Below are positions 23,707 to 35,320 of a stretch of DNA of 64,000 nucleotides, in pieces (the first letter of the stretch is position 1; each line of letters begins with the position of its first letter). Both the position numbers and the translations under genes were made by a program. The notes beneath the pieces were generated by a model that searched no databases, was not told the origin of the DNA, and saw only the letters and a program-made list of their open reading frames with translations. The DNA comes from Euclidia mi (Eukaryota > Arthropoda > Insecta > Lepidoptera > Erebidae), in the NCBI GenBank assembly GCA_944739405.2, contig OX123182.2, positions 22,517,326 through 22,581,325 on the forward strand, read 5' to 3'.

Positions 23707-24920
23707 GTCAAGTTAAAAAAAAGAATATCACATAATTACTTACCTCATATTGGATGGCCCAAAGGCATATTCAAAGTCTCATATAAGGTAGAGAGAATCG
23801 ATCCGTCCAAAATTCCATCCATTCATCCAAAACAGAGGTAACTTTTTCAAATTAAAAATCAACTCGATGAAGTCCCGTTAAAAATAGTATGATACTATCT
23901 TCCATATTGTGCAGGTCAGCTAGTCAATAATTGACTTCAGACTGTAATGCATTTAATTGATTTATCATTAATACACAGTGGAATAATATTGTTATATGTG
24001 AATTATCATCAGGCTAACAATAGCTCTTGGATTATATTGTTGATGCTATAAATCTGTACATAGAACCAGCAAGGAATCGGGTGTTCATTGATCGATGACT
24101 CCATTTGTCGCTATAAGTCAAAGTTGGTATAGGTAGTATATTTTTTAAAAGTTACGACCCTTATTTATTTTCTCCTGGCCCGGTGTCTATAACGAAATCC
24201 TGCAAGATAAATTACACATTCTTTCAGGTTTTTTATACAGCTGAAAGAGAATATAGTATACATGCAATATTATATTAAAACTGGGTCTATTCATGAATAA
24301 ACTGGTTTAAAAAGTAACTTAATACTACTGTTTAATTCAATTAAAAATAAATAAAACTGTTTAATAATTATTAAAATAATTTTATTTTTTTCATCAAACT
24401 ATTCAATCAATTTACTTTAATATATCGCACTAGAATACACAAGAAATCACCTTATAGAGATCGACCATCAAATCTATAACAAGCAAATCAAAATGAACAA
24501 AAAGAGACTTAAGATTTTCTGCAACGGACGCTCTTTGTGATAAGAACCTTATTTTACGTCCGTTGTCGCGATCTACGTTACTGCAAATCCTGGCACTGAT
24601 GTAACCGGCTGGCAGCTTTATTGGTTTAAAATGTATATACTATTTAGTCGGGTAGAATTTGTAAGACCGTTATAACTCTTTCCGAGGGTTTCTGTTTCGG
24701 TTTAGTTTATGCTCTTGTGTGTATGTCTTTTTGTTCAATAGGGGTTGGGAAAGAACGTATTTATTTATTTAGTGTATATTTTTTTGTTTTAAGGTTTTTT
24801 TTTCAAGTTTACTTATTTCTGAATATAAATATTCAAAATGGTGATATGTTAATTATTATAAGCTCGTTTTAAGACTCGCTTTTATGTGTTATTCATCCTA
24901 ACGTTGAAACGGCCGAATTG
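23707..24920. other. AT-rich sequence, nothing recognised
   Basis: No supported feature. Confidence 0.45.
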
Positions 24921-24924
24921 AATT

Positions 24925-25005
24925 TGATACATACATACATACATAGAGTTACGCCTGCTTTCTGGAGGGGTAGGCAGAGACTACGGAACGCCATTCGCCA
25001 ATTTG
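24925..25005 (-). repeat. Reversed LINE/SINE 3' tail
   Basis: A (TACA)n run is followed by 'gagttacgcctgctttctgg' and 'ggggtaggcagagactacgg'. This is the reverse complement of a common lepidopteran 3' tail in which 'ctgcctacccc...ggcgt' is followed by (TGTA)n. Confidence 0.6.
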
Positions 25006-25832
25006 ATATATTTAAGTATAATAAATAAATTACTCCATAGGGAAGTATATGGGCCATTTAATGAAAAATCAAACTTGAATATAACTTTCTATTTGATTTT
25101 TTAGTTAAATGTTAATAATACATATTATTATGTTTTTGTTATTTCACATAGTGCTAGTGGCAATTAATATAATCACTGTTTTAACATCTTTTGGTATACC
25201 ATCTAGTTTTCCCTCTATTCTGTCGTGCATAGCAATTCTAAGGGTGTATTTTTATTATACCGTCCGTTCTGTTGTATTAACTTCCTTCTAAATACTTTTA
25301 GAAGCCTTCGAAGGCCTTCAGAGAGAATAAAAATGTTGCCTCAAGTAATAAATTAATATTTCGAAGAACTATGGTGCAATTTATATTTTTGTTTTTCTTT
25401 TCCCTTTTTCTCTATGACGAAGAAAAAAAGAAAGGTATATGAAGAAGATTCCGGAAAAATTGGTTAGCAATATAAAATTTTCTTATTATTTTCTATTTAG
25501 GCAAGGCTTTTATCAAGGCTTGCATACAGTGGATTTAAAACTGTAACATAGTTAAAATTACAATTGTAGGAAAGCCGCCAGTAATAGGCGTACAGGTTTA
25601 GTGGTCTGAATAAAAGGGCTGACCAGCCCTGCTCAATCTACGGCACTTTTACTACATGAAAACATTTCCTAATCAAATTTGGCATATGCATTGATTTGTA
25701 CAAGAATTTCTTAATTTCTTCTTGAAGTTAGAGTGATGCACATTAGACAGATAGCAGATAACGTGACTACCGCCATCGGTCGATATAGAACTAAAATCTT
25801 CTGGCAGATTTAACCATTTGATTAATTTCATT
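25006..25832. other. AT-rich sequence, nothing recognised
   Basis: No supported feature. Confidence 0.45.
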
Positions 25833-25952
25833 ACATTTGATTCATTGCTTTACCGGGTTATAACCCGGTAAAGCAATGAATCAAATGTTACACCGGGTTA
25901 TAACCCGGTATGTTCACCGGGTTATAACCCGGTAAAACAATGAATCAAATGT
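25833..25952. repeat. Cluster of perfect palindromes around ACCGGGTTATAACCCGGT
   Basis: Bases 25833-25888 form a perfect 56 bp palindrome with no spacer. Its 18 bp core is repeated exactly at 25892-25909 and 25916-25933. The last core is followed by another copy of the right arm (one mismatch) ending at 25952. So the block is arm, core, arm', core, core, arm'. There is no ORF, and no target duplication was found. Confidence 0.95.
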
Positions 25953-26463
25953 ACTATGATATCAATAACGTCGTTGTAAATGATTTGGTTCCTAGCACAA
26001 TAATTACTACACATTAAATCATTTTGATATACTGTAATTACTAATTACTAACATATTCAGAGAAACCATAAATTGGCGTAATCAAATCGATAACCGTTAC
26101 ATACTGAGGCTGTAGTTACCTGAGTGTTTGCATGTGTGTGTGTGTAGGACGTATTGCGCTAAAGCTGTGTATATGCCTTAACAGGGTGTTGATATTCATT
26201 TGCAAAATATTTGCAAGGGTGAATATACTACTATAAAAGAATACAAACACATGAAGAAATAACTAGCAAAGAATTAATATAAATGGCCTTATTGTGCATT
26301 TTTAAAATCAACTCGGTGTATTGACTCCTGCCGCAGCTCAGCTGATCGCCGCGAGGTCGCATTTTAGGTACCTTACACATACTAGCACACGTACCTACTG
26401 TGCAGTCTTATTGACATCAGTCAACAGTTTATTCTGATATTCTATATGTGTGATTTTCTATTT

Positions 26464-26472
26464 CGCGCGCGC

Positions 26473-26528
<56 letters not shown>

Positions 26529-26796
26529 GCGTGTGCGTGTGTGCGTGTGCGTGTTCGTGTTCGTGTTCGTGTGCGTGTGCGTGTGCGTGTGCGCGCGCGT
26601 GTGCGTGTGCGTGTGCGTGTGCGTTTGCGTGTGCGTATGCGTGAGCGTGTGCGTGTGCCTGTGCGTGTGCGTGTGCGTGTGCGTGTGCGTGTGCGTGTGC
26701 GTGTGCGTGTGCGTGTGCGTGTGCGTGTGCGTGTGCGTGTGCGTGTGCGTGTGCGTGTGCGTGTGCGTGTGCGTGTGCGTGTGCGTGTGCGTGTGT
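26464..26796 (+). repeat. GT / GTGTGC compound microsatellite
   Basis: It begins with CGCGCG, continues as (GT)n, then becomes a hexamer array (GTGTGC)n with a few interruptions such as GTGTTC. Almost the whole tract alternates purine and pyrimidine. Long Cys/Val/Arg-only frames across it are artefacts of the repeat. Confidence 0.97.
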
Positions 26797-27576
26797 TTAT
26801 GTGTGTTTAGCTTAAGTGAAGAGTAGAATTTGCATCCTATCGCTGTTTAATACGAGAGTTAGACAAAAATGCCTCTAAAATGTATGAATGTTCCGTTTAA
26901 ATGTAAATATAGCTGGAAGAAATTAGATGTTTTTGGCATATATACATACTTAATAGAATTGTGTTGATTAGACCCTGGCGACGCAAAGAGTGTTTCTTTT
27001 GGTGTAAATAAACCTTGGAAAGGATGTAATAGGGAGTGTAAGTGACTACGGGGAAACTGTATTTTTTTAAGGTAACGAATCAAATATCGGCTGGTTTCTC
27101 TTACATAGTTATTTTATAATGTAATTTTTCATTCCCGTGAAAAACTGCGGGCGTTAGCTTGTACAAAATAATTAAAAGTTTTTTATTACTTTGTAGATGG
27201 CGTTCTATTTGAGATGAGAGTGGTAGCAGTCCCTCATGAACTTGGCTGTTACACTAAAGTTGTGTATTTTGTTGGCACTATCTAAATTATAGCTACTTAA
27301 AAGACGGAAAGATAAAGAGCCATTTTAAGTGGATATGTGAATATGGTAGCTCTTGGTGAAAATAGGCGATTTATTGCATTTTTATTGAACAGCCCATTGA
27401 ACTATACGCCAAGTTTTGTAGGTGAATCATTATGACGTTGGAAACGTTCACATATTACCAGTATACCTACTTATACCTATGCAATTAAATGGAATTACAT
27501 AGGTAAATCACAAAATTAATCAATATTTCTTATTTTCTGTGTGTTAGATTAGATTGTTTAATTCACACAATCACAA
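26797..27576. other. AT-rich sequence with a LINE-tail scrap
   Basis: 'gtgaaaaactgcgggcgtta' near 27136 resembles a LINE 3' tail. Otherwise nothing was recognised. Confidence 0.4.
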
Positions 27577-28628
27577 TCTATACTATGTAATATAATAAAG
27601 CGGAAGAGTTTGTTTGTTTGTTTGAATGCGCTAATCTCAGGAACTACCGGGCGGATCTGAAAAATTCTTTTTGTATACGATAGCCCAGTTATTTCGGTAG
27701 GCTAGGGGCTATAAAACATAACGCTTTTACCCTTTGAGGCCGGGCAAAAGGCTAAAAAGGCTAAAGGGTAATGTCGGCTAATCTCAGGAACTAGCAGTCG
27801 GATTTTAAAAATTGTTATTGTCTATGATAGCCCAATTATTCTGAATGGCTATAGGCTATATAAAATCACAAGTTTTATGGGCCAGACAAAAATAATAAAA
27901 TGGTCAAACGAGAAGGGGGAGGGTTGGGTCAAAGGCAAAAAAAGGCTAAACGAATAGGATAAAATCTATATGGGTATCGTTTTCGAGATTTTCGGGACGC
28001 TGATTAATAACATGAAATTTATTTAGTGATCCAAGATGGCGGACGGGAAATCAAAGATGGCGGATGAGAATTTTTTTAAATCAATATGGGTATCGCCTTC
28101 GATATTTTAAGGGGTCGAAATACAACACCTATTTCGTGATCAAAGATGGCGGATAGGAAATCAAAGATGGCGGATGGAAAAAAAAAACAATATTGGTATC
28201 GTCTGCGATATTAAAAGGGATGGGGAATCAAAATACAACATCTGTTTCGTGATTCAAGATGGCGGATGGGAAATCAAAGATAGCGGATGGGAAAAATTTA
28301 AAAAATCAATATGGGCATCGTCTCTGATGATTTAAGCGATGGAGAATCCAAATAAAACATCTGTTTCGTGATCAAAGATGGCGGATAGGAAATCAAAGAT
28401 GGCGCACGGGATTTTTTTAGAGCCGATATGGGTATCGTCTCCGATATTTTAAGGAATGGGGAATTCAATATTATATAAAAATATGTGTTTGTTTGTTCAT
28501 CATTTATAGATTGAAAAGATAAGAGATTAGGCGCTAAGTCAATGGAAACTTTGGAAAAGGGGCTTGGAAAATAGGGAATTAAATAAAAACTCTTAAAAAG
28601 ACGATACGGAGTTTGCTGGGTCAGCTAG
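27577..28628 (+). mobile_element. Non-autonomous Helitron/Helentron-like element
   Basis: It opens TCTATACT preceded by A, and closes GCTAG followed by T, the insertion between A and T expected of Helitrons. The first ~100 bases ('ggaagagtttgtttgtttg', 'cgctaatctcaggaactacc', 'gatagccc') are the widely repeated 5' region of lepidopteran Helitron-type elements; a second partial copy of it starts near 27770. The interior is a tandem array. No Rep/helicase frame is present, so it would move only with help from another element. I see no clear hairpin before the 3' end. Confidence 0.75.
27965..28470 (+). repeat. ~115 bp tandem array inside the Helitron
   Basis: A little over four units start at about 27965, 28081, 28187, 28306 and 28423, each with '(t)atgggtatcgtc' and then a pair of AAGATGGCGG motifs. 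Seven ATGGCG cores are intact and one has become ATAGCG. Unit lengths range from about 106 to 119 bases because of A-run changes. Confidence 0.9.
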
Positions 28629-29034
28629 TTGTTATAATAAAGTAAGAGCCATGCGTAGCGTTTGTTCGCCGATATTGTAATAGAATACCTAATTTAAAAT
28701 AACCATAAGTGTTTGAAATAGATATATATTTCTATGATTAGAACGAGAATATCAGTTTGTAACGTTTATTTTGTTATCTTTGGTAATTATTTTTTGACAC
28801 TGATTACATTGTGAGATTGACAAGTCATTCGTTTTCCGTTGAAGCACATTGTAAAACCAGCTACGCGAATTGATTTTTGTAAAACTTGTAAGTGCTAAGT
28901 ACCAAGATGTAACATTCTCTATTGTGGCCACTATAGTTGTGTGTTTATCTAGCTAGCTCCAGGCCTGCCACCAGTTAAGATCCAGGTAACTGCATATTGC
29001 ATTTGATTGTTAGCGCTGAGAAACTCAGTTCATA
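28629..29034. other. Sequence between Helitron and Gypsy A
   Basis: Nothing recognised. Confidence 0.4.
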
Positions 29035-29038
29035 TATA

Positions 29039-29400
29039 TGTAAATGAAGCTCACTCTTCATTCAATTTATTTAATATAATTCCCTAACGCTAACCTTTTT
29101 GGCTGTAGTGACAGCGCTATTCATTATGGTCGGTCTACATAATTACTGTGCACTCTGGATTTGTTGGATTATATTAATGGAGGATCTTTAAAACAAATAT
29201 TTTATTATAATAACTTTGTTGTACATAAAACGTTATAAGCAAATAGCTTTTAATGTTGTTTCCTATTTTACAGGTTAGTACCTTACTAATATTATGTTTA
29301 TCATGTATGAAGGATTTGTTATTTTGTTAAAGCAATAAACCTATTTTACAGAGCAACACATATGAGCTGTTTGTTTCATTTTAACAAAATACTTATTACA
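29039..29400 (+). repeat. 5' LTR of Gypsy A
   Basis: TG...CA ends. AATAAA at 29334-29339 is the likely poly(A) signal. By eye it is identical to the 3' copy over its whole length. Confidence 0.95.
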
Positions 29401-29426
29401 AAACAACATTATTAACGCTATTAAAG

Positions 29427-30560
29427 ATGGAAAAACTGAAATTTGAATTTATTGTTAAACAAACTGAAGACCCGAAGACGAACGTGGTTTGCGTAACATC
29501 ACTTATGGATGCCGATAAAAATGTTTTCTGCTTTCCGGAACGATAACAACCAGTGAAACTGCATGATGCATTAATAAAAACTCAAGCTTTTCAAAAAGTA
29601 AAAGCTACATTACAAAGAAGACATGAAAAAAGACAAGTATGGATATCACTAACACCAGAATTGCGTAAAACTTATATGGATGAAGACGGGAATATGCAGT
29701 TCAAAGAATATCTACTGGAGGAGATTACACCTAAAGTACAGCAACAAACGTTTAATGATGACACGTCACAGGCTCTTACGAGAATTCTGGAAAATTTTGC
29801 TGACATGAAAAAAGAATCTAACCAGTCTAATTTGAAGAAATTGTCTGAAAAGTTTTTCATAGAAAAGTTCACAAAGAAAACATCAAGTGTATCACAGTGG
29901 ATGAGTATCTTTAAATCGGAATGTACTCGTTTAGGTGTAGAAGAAGATATCCAAAAGATTCAGATATTTCGGTTATTTTTAGATGACTCTTGTCAGGATT
30001 GGTACAATTCAATGCTTATAAAATATACAATCAATTCTGAATGGTATATGTGGAAAAAAAACTTTTGTGAAACCTATGTGAACAAGGGCTGGACACCAAT
30101 AAGGTATGCAATTTTATTTAAATACAGGCAGGGCTCATTACTGGAATATGCTCTAAAGAAAGAGAGGCTCTTATTAGAAATAAACCGATTAATGGATAAA
30201 CCTACTATAATTGATTTAATTGTAACTGGGCTACCCAATTTTATAGCAGATGAAATTGATAGAAATAAATTAAAAGAGACTGAGGATTTGTTTAGTAGTA
30301 TTCGGGGCTTAGAACATTTAATGAATAATAAGAATAGTGAAAAAAGGGGAATAAATTCGGAAAGTAGGATTAAAGAAAATAACCTAAAATACAAACCATG
30401 TAGAATTTGTGAAAAAGAAAAGAAAGGAACCCGGTATCATCCAGAATCCGCATGTTGGTTCAAAAATAAGGATAGCGCACACTTTAAGAAGGAGCAAATT
30501 AGAAGTGTTAATAACTCTGAATTAGAAATGAGTTTAAATGAAATAGATCCAAAAAACTAA
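29427..30560 (+). pseudogene. gag: gag of Gypsy A (one in-frame stop)
   Basis: The first ATG after the LTR (29427) opens a frame that reads 39 codons to a TAA at 29544-29546, then continues in the same frame for 338 more codons to TAA at 30558. The single stop is a nonsense mutation relative to an intact copy. The long frame encodes a capsid-like helical protein (SVSQWMSIFKSE, CQDWYNSML). Near its end lies a Cys/His cluster, C-x2-C followed by H and C (CRICEKEK...H...C), a variant zinc knuckle. Capsid forms the particle and the knuckle binds RNA. The last codons form a -1 frameshift site for pol. Confidence 0.9.
30551..30557 (+). promoter_or_regulatory. -1 ribosomal frameshift heptamer A_AAA_AAC (Gypsy A)
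   Basis: The heptamer is in the correct phase (codons AAA AAC of gag) and is followed at once by the gag stop TAA. Slipping back one base enters the pol frame, which is open from this point onward. No downstream pseudoknot was modelled. Confidence 0.85.
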
Positions 30561-33191
30561 TAATTCCACCATTAATCAAAATTAAGTTAATAATAAATGA
30601 TTCAATGGAAACATTGGGGGTTTATGTTTCAGGATCAAATGTTAGTTTAATTAATTCTAGACTATTATCCTTAAAAAAAGACCCAAGCAACAATAACAAT
30701 AGTCAAGCAAATTTAAAAACGATTAATGGTGTAAAAAAGTCTATAGGTATAGTAACCCTAAAGATAAAAATTTTTGAAATAGAAAAAGATGTGAATGTTT
30801 TTGTCATAGACGAACAGAATTTTGATTATGATTTCTTAATCGGGTTGGATTGTATAAAATCTTTCCAATTGATTCAAAATGATAATTTAACAATCACACA
30901 AAACCTAAACATGAAAAATAATAATGAAAATATTCCTCGCTTTACAGGTAAAAAAAATCAACTCAAACAATGTTTGACTGATAAAAATAATGATAGGGAA
31001 GTAACCATGAAAAATAAGTTTGATTTTAATGATAAGTGTAAGATAAACTTTAATGAACACATAGACGTTACGAATTTCAACATTACAATCAATCATTTAG
31101 ACGCTCATCAACAAGCAAAAATAGATGAATTGATAAGCAACTACAAATCACTATTTGCTAAAGATAAATATGATGTAGGTTCGGTGAAAGGCTACGAAGC
31201 TCATATAGATTTATTAGTAGATACGTATTGTAGCAAGCGACCTTATAGATGCAATTTTGAAGATAAAAAAGAAATAGAACAACAAATTTCAAAATTATTA
31301 GAAAAAAAATTAATTGAGGATTCTTATAGTCCTTTTGCAGCTCCTATAACATTAGCTTATAAAAAAGAAGAAGGAAAGAAATCTAGATTATGCATAGATT
31401 TTCGTGATTTAAATAAAATAGTAGTTCCACAGTCGCAACCATTCCCGCTTATAGAGGATTTGATGGTAAAAACCAGAAATTGTAATTTTTTCTCAACATT
31501 AGACATTAATTCTGCATTCTGGTCTATTCCTTTAAAGATTGAAGATAGGAAGAAGACAGCATTTGTTACTCAAGAAAATCATTTTCAATGGACTTGTTTA
31601 CCATTTGGTTTAAAAACTTCACCTGCAATTTTTCAAAGAATATTATCTAGCATTATTAGGAAACACAAATTATCAAAATTTACAGTAAATTTCATTGATG
31701 ACATTTTAGTATTTTCGCAGACATTCACTGAACATATTAAACACTTATCCTTGTTATTAGAAGTAATATCAAAGGAGGGATTTAGATTAAAATTCTCTAA
31801 ATGTAATTTTGCACAGGATGCCGTAAAATATTTAGGTCATATAATAAGAAATAATACAGTTACTCCACTAAAAGATAATTTAATTGCTATAAAAGATTTT
31901 CCTGTCCCAAAAACGAAAAAAAACATTCGACAGTTTTTAGGTAAAATTAATTTTTATGGTAAATATATACCAAATGTGTCAATCATATTAGATCCTTTAC
32001 ACAATTTGTTGAGAAAAGATCAGACATTTAATTGGTCAGAAAAATGTCAAGAATCTTTTGATAAAATCAAGAAAATGCTTTGTTCACAACCTATATTAGA
32101 AATTTTTGATCCGGATCTACCGATACATATTTATACAGACGCGAGTATACAAGGTATAGGTGCCATTTTGAAACAACCAAAGAAAATGGAGAAGAAAAGC
32201 CATGTGCATATTTTTCGAGAAAATTAAATGAGAGTCAAAAACGGAAAAAGGCTATTTATTTGGAATGTTTAGCAATAAAAGAGGCGGTAAAATATTGGCA
32301 ACATTGGCTCATAGGAAAAGAATTTAAAGTGTTTTCAGATCATAAACCACTAGAAAAACTAAATATTAAAGCAAGAACAGACGAGGAACTAGGTGACCTC
32401 ACATATTACTTATCACAATTTAATTTTAAGGTTATATATTCACCAGGAAAAGATAATTTAGAGGCAGACAGTTTAAGTAGAAATCCGGTATTAGAATCAC
32501 ATGTAGGTCAGGAAGAAATATTAAAAATAGTAAATTTTATTAAATTGGAAGACATTGTAAATGATCAAGAAAAAAATAAAGACATAAAACTGAATAAAAA
32601 TAAACTATTACTTAAAGATAATATATATTTCAAAAAAGTAGGAAAAAAGGAAAAAAATCGTACTTACTGAGGAGTTTAGTATAGAATTAATAAAAAATAT
32701 TCACTATAAATATTGCCATATAGGAATAAAACAAACAGAAAATAAAATCAAACCATTCTATACAGCAAACAATTTATTACATAATGTAAAAAGAATCTGT
32801 GATACTTGTCAAATATGCATAAAAAATAAATCTAGAATAAAATTGAAATACGGTTTGATGTCTCATCTGGGTCCGGCTACTTACCCTTTCGAAATAGTCT
32901 CCATAGACACCATTGGTGGATTTGGTGGCTCTCGTTCAACAAAAACATATCTGCATTTATTGGTAGACCATTTCACCAGGTATGCTTATATTTTAACATC
33001 AAAAACCCAAAATGCAAATGATTTCATAAAACTTATAAAAAAAGTTATTCCAGAAAATAACATTGGAATGATTCTATCTGATCAGTACCCAGGCATAAAT
33101 TCAAAGGAATTCAAAAGTTTTTTTAAAACAGAAAACATACCTATTATATTCACCGCGGTTAATGCACCATTTTCAAATGGCTTAAACGAAC
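30557..33191 (+). pseudogene. pol: pol of Gypsy A, 5' part (PR-RT-RH-IN to the catalytic Glu)
   Basis: Domains in order: retroviral aspartic protease at the start, where the D-S/T-G triplet reads V-S-G, so the catalytic Asp is lost (near 30630); RT with LPFGLKTSPAIFQR and the catalytic box F-I-D-D (about 31695); RNase H with IYTDAS and, in the next frame, FSDHKPL and NLEADSLSR; integrase with an H2C2 finger (H..H then CDTCQIC, about 32700-32816), then the first two catalytic Asp residues in VSIDTIGG and ILSDQYPG. Frameshifts lie near 32180 (RNase H) and in the A-run at about 32650. The frame is cut at the integrase Glu by element B. It is non-functional as it stands. Confidence 0.92.
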
Positions 33192-33442
33192 TGTTACGAT
33201 GCGACTTGAGAAAGCGTTTTTAAAAAACAGTTTTTAGATTTGAAGATGATTTATTTTGTCCTTGACAATTTAATACAATAATTACAATGTTGAGAATGAT
33301 TTGGGACTACCGCGCACCGTGGAGGATGGGAACGGACTGATGGGGATTATGGTAGCGTCTATTACGATAACTAACAGGCATGCTGAGTAAGGGATTTAAC
33401 TGTTAGGGATAGCAGGTTCAGTGGTTAGAGTGGCCTGTAACA
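33192..33442 (-). repeat. 3' LTR of element B (left end of window copy)
   Basis: 251 bp. Differs from the other LTR at two sites (GGATGGGAAC versus GGATAGGAAC, and GATAACTAAC versus GATAAGTAAC). Confidence 0.95.
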
Positions 33443-33454
33443 GCCCCCCGTTTA
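33443..33454 (-). promoter_or_regulatory. Polypurine tract of element B
   Basis: On the minus strand AAACGGGGGGC stands directly before the 3' LTR. Confidence 0.6.
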
Positions 33455-33482
33455 AGACTAAACTTACACCCTAAGGTGAAGT

Positions 33483-35297
33483 TTATGTTAAGATGCGGAG
33501 CCGAGGGAGTTCTTCAGGAGTGGTAAGTTCAATTTCGGTAGGAGAATTAGGATTGGTGATATTGAGTGATTGAGAGGAAGGAGTGCAACGGTTTACATAG
33601 TAGCATTTATACAATTTATAGCATAAAATAGAAATACAAGCTAAAACAAAATAGGATATGAATGGGACATAGTAATGTCCATAAGTTTGGACGCTTGGTT
33701 GTTCAATGATCTTCTCAAATTTTTGTTTTAGTAAATCAAAATTTTCTTTATAATTAATTAAAGGTTGGAAACTTGTGTGTTTAATGTTTACTTCAGAAAA
33801 CTTAAGGTCTAGCAATTTTGGTATACTTATATTATTTAGTTTAATCGTATTGTAATCTAAATCTATATGTGTTAAATTTATTTTAATATTTTGTTTGGAT
33901 GGTAACTGTGTGTTTTTACAGTAGCCAATACAGCCATCTGGAATATTAATTATACCTGTGCCATTTATATTTGTTTCGTAAACATGATCATTTGAACAAT
34001 CAAGTGTGAATTTTGTAATTTTTGACATAACAAATATATAATTACTATCGTACAGTTCTTGCCAGATTTCGATGTTACATTTCACATATTTCGTTTCACA
34101 TTCTTTGGGATACATAAACAGAGTTTTAGATACTATTTCGCTCTCACAAATAGGCTGAGCTACACTGGATAGAATATTTATCTTATCATAAATATAGTAT
34201 TGGTTCATAGATTGACATTCTTTAGGGTTATTTACAAGACAATATTGATTCTTATCTCTAGAGAACCCTATGTGTGACGTAGTGGGAATAATAGTTATAT
34301 AAGTATCATTATACTGTGGTATAGGTAAGGGTAATGTATTATACAAGTTAAATTCTAAAGGGTTAACTAATGGGATCTTAATTACAAAAATGATCTTATT
34401 CTCGGAATAGTATGAACTTATTCTAGACATTTGCATAAGTACATGGATGTTACTTATACTTAGGACAATAGGCAATTCCTTAGAGCTAGGCAATAAACGA
34501 AAGTTAGCAACTAAATCGTTATACAGTTCTTCAGGAGAACATATAGCGGGATATAGTACATTATTTTTACTAAACATTAACCCATTACATATATCTTCTA
34601 ACTTAAAAGATAAGGTAAGTATACTATTCTCTAACATGGTTATAATCTCCATTATTTTAACCTTAATAGTTAAATTTTCGGATATATTAGTCAAATTTAC
34701 AAGATTATCCGATAAGAAGTTGATAGCGTTATTCAAGGACTTTTCATTTTCAACGAGTTGATTAATTGTTTCATTAAATGCAGTAAGCGTTGAAGTTGTT
34801 AATAATATATTTTCTTTCATATAAGTAGCTAATTGTTTTTGATTATTGTTAAGTTCTTGAATAGCGTTATTATATTGAATAGCGTCGTCCTCGTCCATTG
34901 TGCCAAAGAGATGTTTCATAACGGTACCGACGCCGCCAAACCATGAGGATCGTTTTACTCTCTGAGTGAGCAGGTGAGAAATGGCATTAAAGTCTCTAGT
35001 CATATCAGTATATCTGACTCGGAGTGGTTGAATAATTTGATTACATACTGAAGTATCGAATACATTACTTTGAATACATATATTGTCAATTGAATGTAAA
35101 ATATCATTTATATTATTGAGGTGAGGGCTAATAAAAGATACATCTATGGGTACCACTACACTTAAATGTCCATTAATTATTTTCACGGAACCAATCGGGT
35201 CGAAATAGATTCCGGGACCATTCTCTACTGGACGTATTATATCCGGAAAGCTCTTAGCAATGGTACTGTAAAAGATTACAACTATTATATTATACAA
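33483..35297 (-). CDS. env: Envelope fusion protein, baculovirus F-like
   Basis: This 604-codon frame is intact. A hydrophobic N-terminus (signal-peptide-like) is followed by a furin-type cleavage site R-V-K-R at residues 113-116. Directly after it is a Gly/Phe-containing fusion-peptide segment (SSWFGGVGTVMKHLFG). Then come a heptad-like helical stretch with many N-glycosylation sites, a Cys-rich middle, one membrane span at about residues 547-565 and a short cytoplasmic tail. This is the architecture of baculovirus F proteins and errantivirus Env, class I-like membrane fusion proteins. The frame opens with TTG, and a stop lies two codons upstream, so there is no ATG. Translation presumably needs a spliced mRNA that supplies the start, as is known for errantivirus env. 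The pol stop codon is only 23 bases upstream. Confidence 0.9.
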   Translation of the reverse strand: MYNIIVVIFYSTIAKSFPDIIRPVENGPGIYFDPIGSVKIINGHLSVVVPIDVSFISPHLNNINDILHSIDNICIQSNVFDTSVCNQIIQPLRVRYTDMTRDFNAISHLLTQRVKRSSWFGGVGTVMKHLFGTMDEDDAIQYNNAIQELNNNQKQLATYMKENILLTTSTLTAFNETINQLVENEKSLNNAINFLSDNLVNLTNISENLTIKVKIMEIITMLENSILTLSFKLEDICNGLMFSKNNVLYPAICSPEELYNDLVANFRLLPSSKELPIVLSISNIHVLMQMSRISSYYSENKIIFVIKIPLVNPLEFNLYNTLPLPIPQYNDTYITIIPTTSHIGFSRDKNQYCLVNNPKECQSMNQYYIYDKINILSSVAQPICESEIVSKTLFMYPKECETKYVKCNIEIWQELYDSNYIFVMSKITKFTLDCSNDHVYETNINGTGIINIPDGCIGYCKNTQLPSKQNIKINLTHIDLDYNTIKLNNISIPKLLDLKFSEVNIKHTSFQPLINYKENFDLLKQKFEKIIEQPSVQTYGHYYVPFISYFVLACISILCYKLYKCYYVNRCTPSSQSLNITNPNSPTEIELTTPEELPRLRILT

Positions 35298-35320
35298 TAC
35301 TTAAGTTTCTATAATTAAGA

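Noticed and set aside
25833..25952. CRISPR array
   Set aside because: Only three cores with spacers of 3-6 bases, in a eukaryotic context; no array geometry.
26446..26826. Three overlapping frames of Cys/Val/Arg/Ala-only protein
   Set aside because: They are translations of the GT/GTGTGC microsatellite in different frames, not genes.
27965..28470. CRISPR-like or coding tandem repeat
   Set aside because: Units are contiguous with no spacers, contain stops in all frames and lie inside a Helitron.
32170..32660. Programmed frameshifts inside pol of Gypsy A
   Set aside because: The breaks fall within RNase H and between domains, at A-runs, and programmed shifts there are not known; mutation or sequencing error is simpler.
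34447..34761. 104-codon plus-strand frame inside env
   Set aside because: Shadow of the intact minus-strand envelope frame.
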